Source: Epiperipatus broadwayi (taxonomy: Eukaryota; Onychophora; Udeonychophora; Euonychophora; Peripatidae). From it: a stretch of DNA of 64,000 nucleotides. The stretch is taken from positions 3,887,420 to 3,951,419 of the forward strand of contig JAQFVV010012510.1 in NCBI GenBank assembly GCA_028023455.1, in the 5' to 3' direction. Under the pieces are notes generated by a model that ran no database searches, was not told the origin of the DNA, and was given only the letters and a program-made list of their open reading frames with translations. The translations under genes were made by a program, and so were the position numbers. Below are positions 60,990 to 64,000 of the stretch, one piece after another (the stretch's first letter is position 1; the number at the start of each line of letters is the position of its first letter).

Positions 60990-61604
60990 TAGTCATTCTT
61001 TAGACTGGAGATTATCCAATAATGAATAAAGGTATGGAATGTTTTCTATCCTCTTTTAACACCTTGTGGAGTGATGTAATCAGAAACATATGATCAAAGG
61101 GGTGAAAAGATCTACGATCCCCAATATGCATATTTTGTGCTTAACCAGTACTCATTATTTGACCCAGACCACAATCTCTTACACATATCTTTATCGTTGT
61201 TCAGTATACATAGATGGCAAGATACTACAGTTTAACTGATGTGTCAAACATGTAACCCTCACAACTTTAACCCAAATCACTTATTTAAAGTATATTAATA
61301 TTTTTTATTAGTCACTCATTAAGCTGGAAATTATCCAATAATGAATAATATTTCTATAGTGTAATTTTCATTATACCGCTCTCAAGCAAGGTAGGTAATG
61401 TTTTCTATCAATCAAATTATAGTACTTTGCTATCTATATCTACTAATCAATGATAAATATATGTATAAGAGATTGTGGTCTGGACCAGTTGACGAGTGCT
61501 AGTTCAGCACGAAAGGTCCATCTTGGGGATCTTTTTCACATGTCTTTGATCATATGTTTACATCCCTTCACAAGGTGTTAAAGGGGATAGAAAACATGAG
61601 AGTG
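60990..61604. mobile_element. Diverged foldback, probable family B relative
   Basis: The left half (caccttgtggagtgatgtaa, accagtactcattatttgac, ccacaatctcttacacatat) is inverted in the right half (atgtataagagattgtggtc, tggaccagttgacgagtgct, cccttcacaaggtgtt). The tggtcca / gagtgctggtt motif is shared with family B. A direct repeat (attatccaataatgaata) at about 61012-61030 and 61333-61350 shows an added internal duplication. Confidence 0.55.
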
Positions 61605-61668
61605 ATCTAATGAAAATTACATTACAGAAATATAATTTAATTTTGAATAATTTATAATTATTTTATAG

Positions 61669-61901
61669 ATGGACTGGTTCAAATAGTAATCCACCAAAGA
61701 ATGATGGGGAAGGTCAAGAAGGGACAGATAGATCTAATATTATGCTGCAAGCAGGTGAAAATTTTCCTGATGAATGTAATTGTACTTATGGACCAGGGAA
61801 AAAGTATGGTCACTGGGGAAGAAATTTTCCTGAACATCTGTCAAATATTTCTTTTCTCGGATTTTCCAAGGAAGATATACTACTCTTAGCTTTTCTTAAT
61901 A
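61669..61901 (+). CDS. DD3-3-like exon j (last visible)
   Basis: The acceptor is tttttatag and the donor gtaagt. It completes Q431 and encodes residues 432-508: WTGSNSNPP, GEGQEGTDRSN, ENFPDECNCTYGPG, NFPEHLSN and DILLLAFLN, leaving one base of a split codon. No stop is reached, so at least one more exon must follow. None with the right phase and family motif was found before 64000. Confidence 0.9.
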
Positions 61902-62534
61902 GTAAGTATTAATATGATATTCTTTTGAATTAATGCATTTTTTATTCTTGTTTTGGTGTGGATTTATATTTGAATTAAATATAATGCATCTTAATGTTAA
62001 AAAGAGCTCATAACAATTTATGATATGTGGTTTAAATATAAAGTGGTAAAATAAATTATGGATATGGCAAAAAAAAATCACAAACTTAGCATTGATTTTG
62101 ATCAAGTATTATTGCTTGATTGTAATCATCTATTGAACAATTACTTTCGCCCACTTCTGCATGAACATAATACACACAGTGATATGTAATTAGAATAAAA
62201 CTGAATGTAATGTATATGTTGCAGAATAGTAAAGAATAATCATGTTTGGTTAATTAAATAATTATTTATCCCATTCCTTTGATGCTCTAATATCATTTGA
62301 ATTTGCAAACTGCTGGTTGTAGTACTGGTTTGTTTCCATCTGGGAAAAATTGTTTTTAGTATAACCCGCCTAATTTTATCAATGAACGACATTGTCATGA
62401 CTCACTATTGTAAAAGAATAAACATGCATAAAACAGGATTGGTGAATGGAGCACTGCTGCATATAATTTGCCGGTTATGAACATTCAGAATTAGGGCTGT
62501 CATATAGGAATAAACTATCATCATTATCACTATT
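61902..62534. other. Intronic sequence after exon j
   Basis: No further DD3-3-like exon was recognised. The sequence is AT-rich. Confidence 0.4.
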
Positions 62535-62712
62535 AATTTAGTTATAAAAATAATAATATAGGCGCTATTGCACCTGAACGCAAAGCTATTTTATGCTTAA
62601 AACAAAATAAAAATTAAACTATTCTGCGAGCGATTTCAAGAGACATGCTCTCATTATCAAAGCTCCAAGTTTTAAGCATAAAATAGCTTTGAATTATTTT
62701 TATAACTAGATT
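62535..62712. repeat. Hairpin repeat
   Basis: aaagctattttatgcttaaaac (62581-62602) pairs with gttttaagcataaaatagcttt (62670-62691). Outside it, ttagttataaaaataat pairs with attatttttataacta. Confidence 0.6.
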
Positions 62713-62929
62713 TTTCTCGCAGAGCTTTTGAATTATTTTTGAATTACAACGTTACACTATTAATTTAGTAAAAAAGTCCATAGTTATTTTATGAAGATAA
62801 GTCATTTAATTGTTTTCTATTATAAAATTAGAGTTATGTTTGCTAGATTATTGAACTCGATTTTAAAAATTAACATTGACTATTAATAACCATCTATTTA
62901 TATTTATGTAGATACATATTTTGTTGTAA

Positions 62930-63020
62930 GAAGGATCTCATGGTATTGTGATTAGAGCATTTGCTTATCATGGAAGATGGGTTTAAATTTAGATGGAACT
63001 TAAAAGTTTTTGTTTAGTTA
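62930..63020 (+). repeat. Possible tRNA-like SINE head
   Basis: ctcatggtattgtgattaga is A-box-like and gggtttaaatttag is B-box-like. It resembles 20570-20620 over the B-box flank. It directly precedes a LINE fragment. Confidence 0.35.
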
Positions 63021-63027
63021 GTTAAAA

Positions 63028-63960
63028 ATTTATTACACTGCATTACTAAGAAGATTAAAGTTGAGAAGGGTGTAAGACAGGGTAACTCCATACTTCCAAA
63101 ACTTTTTACAGCAGTGCTGCAAGAAGTATTTTGTGATTAAAATGGGAAGCTAAAAGAGTAAAAGTAAATGGAGATTATTTAAGTCATTTAGATTTTGAGA
63201 TGATGTAGTTGTTTTTGCAAATAATGCATTAGAGCTTCAGGAAATGTTGCAAGAGTTATCAGATGAAAGTTGGACTAAAGATTAATGTTAAAAAGACTAA
63301 AGTAATGTTCAATGGATTTTCTCAAAAGATGAAGATAAAGATTGATTATGATGAGTTAGAAGAAGTTAATAACTACAAATACCTTGGTTAGATTATTACT
63401 ACAGATGGAAACATAATGGATGAAGTTAATCATAGAATTAAACTTGGTTGGGGTGCTTTTGATAGAAATAATTTAATATTAAAAGGAAATATGCCTATGT
63501 GTTTGAAAAGAAAGGTTCTTAATAAATGTTCTTACTTATGGATATGAGATTTGAATGCTTAATAAAAGAGCAATACAAAGACTTTCAGATCACTCAAAGA
63601 AGTATGGAGATATATATGTTAGGAGTAACAAGAAGAGATCAAAAATGCAAACAAACAAGTGTTACTGATATCTTTGAAAGAATTAAAAGACCGAAGTGGA
63701 GTTTGGTAGGACATATTGCTAGAAGAGATGATAATAGATGGACAATTGAAATCTTAAACCTGAATTCCAAGAGATTATAAACGACCCAGAAAGAGACCAC
63801 ATGTGAGATGGATTGATGAAATAAGAAAGTGTGCATGGCTGATGTGGAGAAAGAGAGGCTAGAGATCGAAGAAGATGGATTGAACTTGGGAGAGATTTTC
63901 ATCCTGCAATAGATTGATAATGGTTGACAATGATGATGATAATGCCTAGAAGCATCGAGT
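63028..63960 (+). pseudogene. RTE-like LINE, 5'-truncated 3' part of the ORF
   Basis: With frame corrections it reads VEKGVRQGN, LPKLFTAVLQEVF, a damaged catalytic segment, EEVNNYKYLG, GVTRRDQK, VTDIFERIKRPKWSLVGHIA, RRDDNRWTIEILN, a DEIRKCA-type tail and RRRWIELGE. This is the same family as 14985-16660 and 8166-8300. The run ends in a TGA-rich stretch (gatgatgataatg near 63930), as RTE elements often do. It has several stops and frameshifts. Confidence 0.72.
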
Positions 63961-64000
63961 TCAACCAAGATCTTTACAAGCTGTAATCTGTTAAAAAAAA

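Larger units (their letters stand above)
2470..61901 (+). other. Gene locus: DD3-3-like protein, 10 internal exons, partial at both ends
   Basis: This entry spans the visible part of one gene; the exons are listed separately. All ten exons have AG acceptors and GT donors. Their phases fit (split codons R18, W47, D79, R292, R374, Q431), giving 508 complete codons with no stop. I recognise the DD3-3 family from [69 protein letters not shown] and WTGSN followed by EGTDRSN. The many cysteines and N-glycosylation sequons (NIS, NGT, NWT, NSS, NAT, NCT) suggest passage through the secretory pathway. The family's molecular function is not known to me. The signal-peptide exon and the C-terminus are not in the assembled part. 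Intron sizes in order are 96, 10523, 186, 6308, 7202, 12921, 11960, 491 and 8219 bp. The large introns are loaded with transposable elements, and the short ones are free of recognisable ones. Confidence 0.9.

Noticed and set aside
1-64000. Prokaryotic-style features (operons, CRISPR, Shine-Dalgarno sites, toxin-antitoxin pairs)
   Set aside because: Spliced exons, SINEs, LINEs, Merlin, hAT and Penelope elements show this is animal nuclear DNA. The repeats are dispersed and not regularly spaced arrays.

Overview
This window is AT-rich nuclear DNA from an invertebrate-type animal genome. It has GT-AG introns of 96 bp to 12.9 kb and is dense with retroposons and DNA transposons. No bacterial operons, CRISPR arrays or long ORFs are present. 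The sequence does not identify the species. The base composition, the repeats and an animal DD3-3-like gene fit several lineages, such as cnidarians, chelicerates or molluscs.

One host gene explains all the convincing coding sequence. It is a plus-strand homologue of the DD3-3 protein family, first named in Dictyostelium. Ten consecutive internal exons (2470-2523, 2620-2706, 13230-13325, 13512-13650, 19959-20075, 27278-27436, 40358-40581, 52542-52787, 53279-53449, 61669-61901) join in phase into 508 complete codons without a stop. The start and signal peptide lie on an exon I could not place, probably upstream, and the 3' end lies beyond the window. Many cysteines and N-glycosylation sequons suggest a secreted or extracellular protein. 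No biochemical function can be read from the sequence.

The introns and the upstream flank hold the rest. (1) Family A is a palindromic, SINE-like repeat with about a dozen copies, most flanked by 7-17 bp direct repeats. (2) Family B is an unrelated palindromic repeat of similar design; two copies have 11 bp flanking repeats. (3) A minus-strand, TRIM-like LTR element lies at 4959-6728, with a 5 bp target duplication and tandem repeats inside its LTRs. (4) A Merlin (IS1595-like) transposon lies at 17427-18393, with an 8 bp duplication and a broken transposase. (5) There are hAT-type and other 8 bp-duplication inverted-repeat elements (690-1015, 23122-24273, 28414-28754, 56474-56941). (6) RTE-like LINE remnants lie at 8166-8300, 14985-16660, 33880-35460 (minus strand) and 63028-63960. 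(7) A Penelope-like GIY-YIG remnant at 55690-55985 lies beside a hAT insertion. (8) tRNA-derived retroposons include a dimeric SINE (54652-54924) and a tRNA-Gly retropseudogene (21289-21370). (9) Several unclassified foldback elements are also present.

Nothing in the window forms a multi-gene system. The most unusual signal is the pair of retroposon-like families whose bodies are inverted repeats with a one-sided tail. By sequence, exonised or transcribed copies would form long RNA hairpins inside the pre-mRNA of the DD3-3-like gene.
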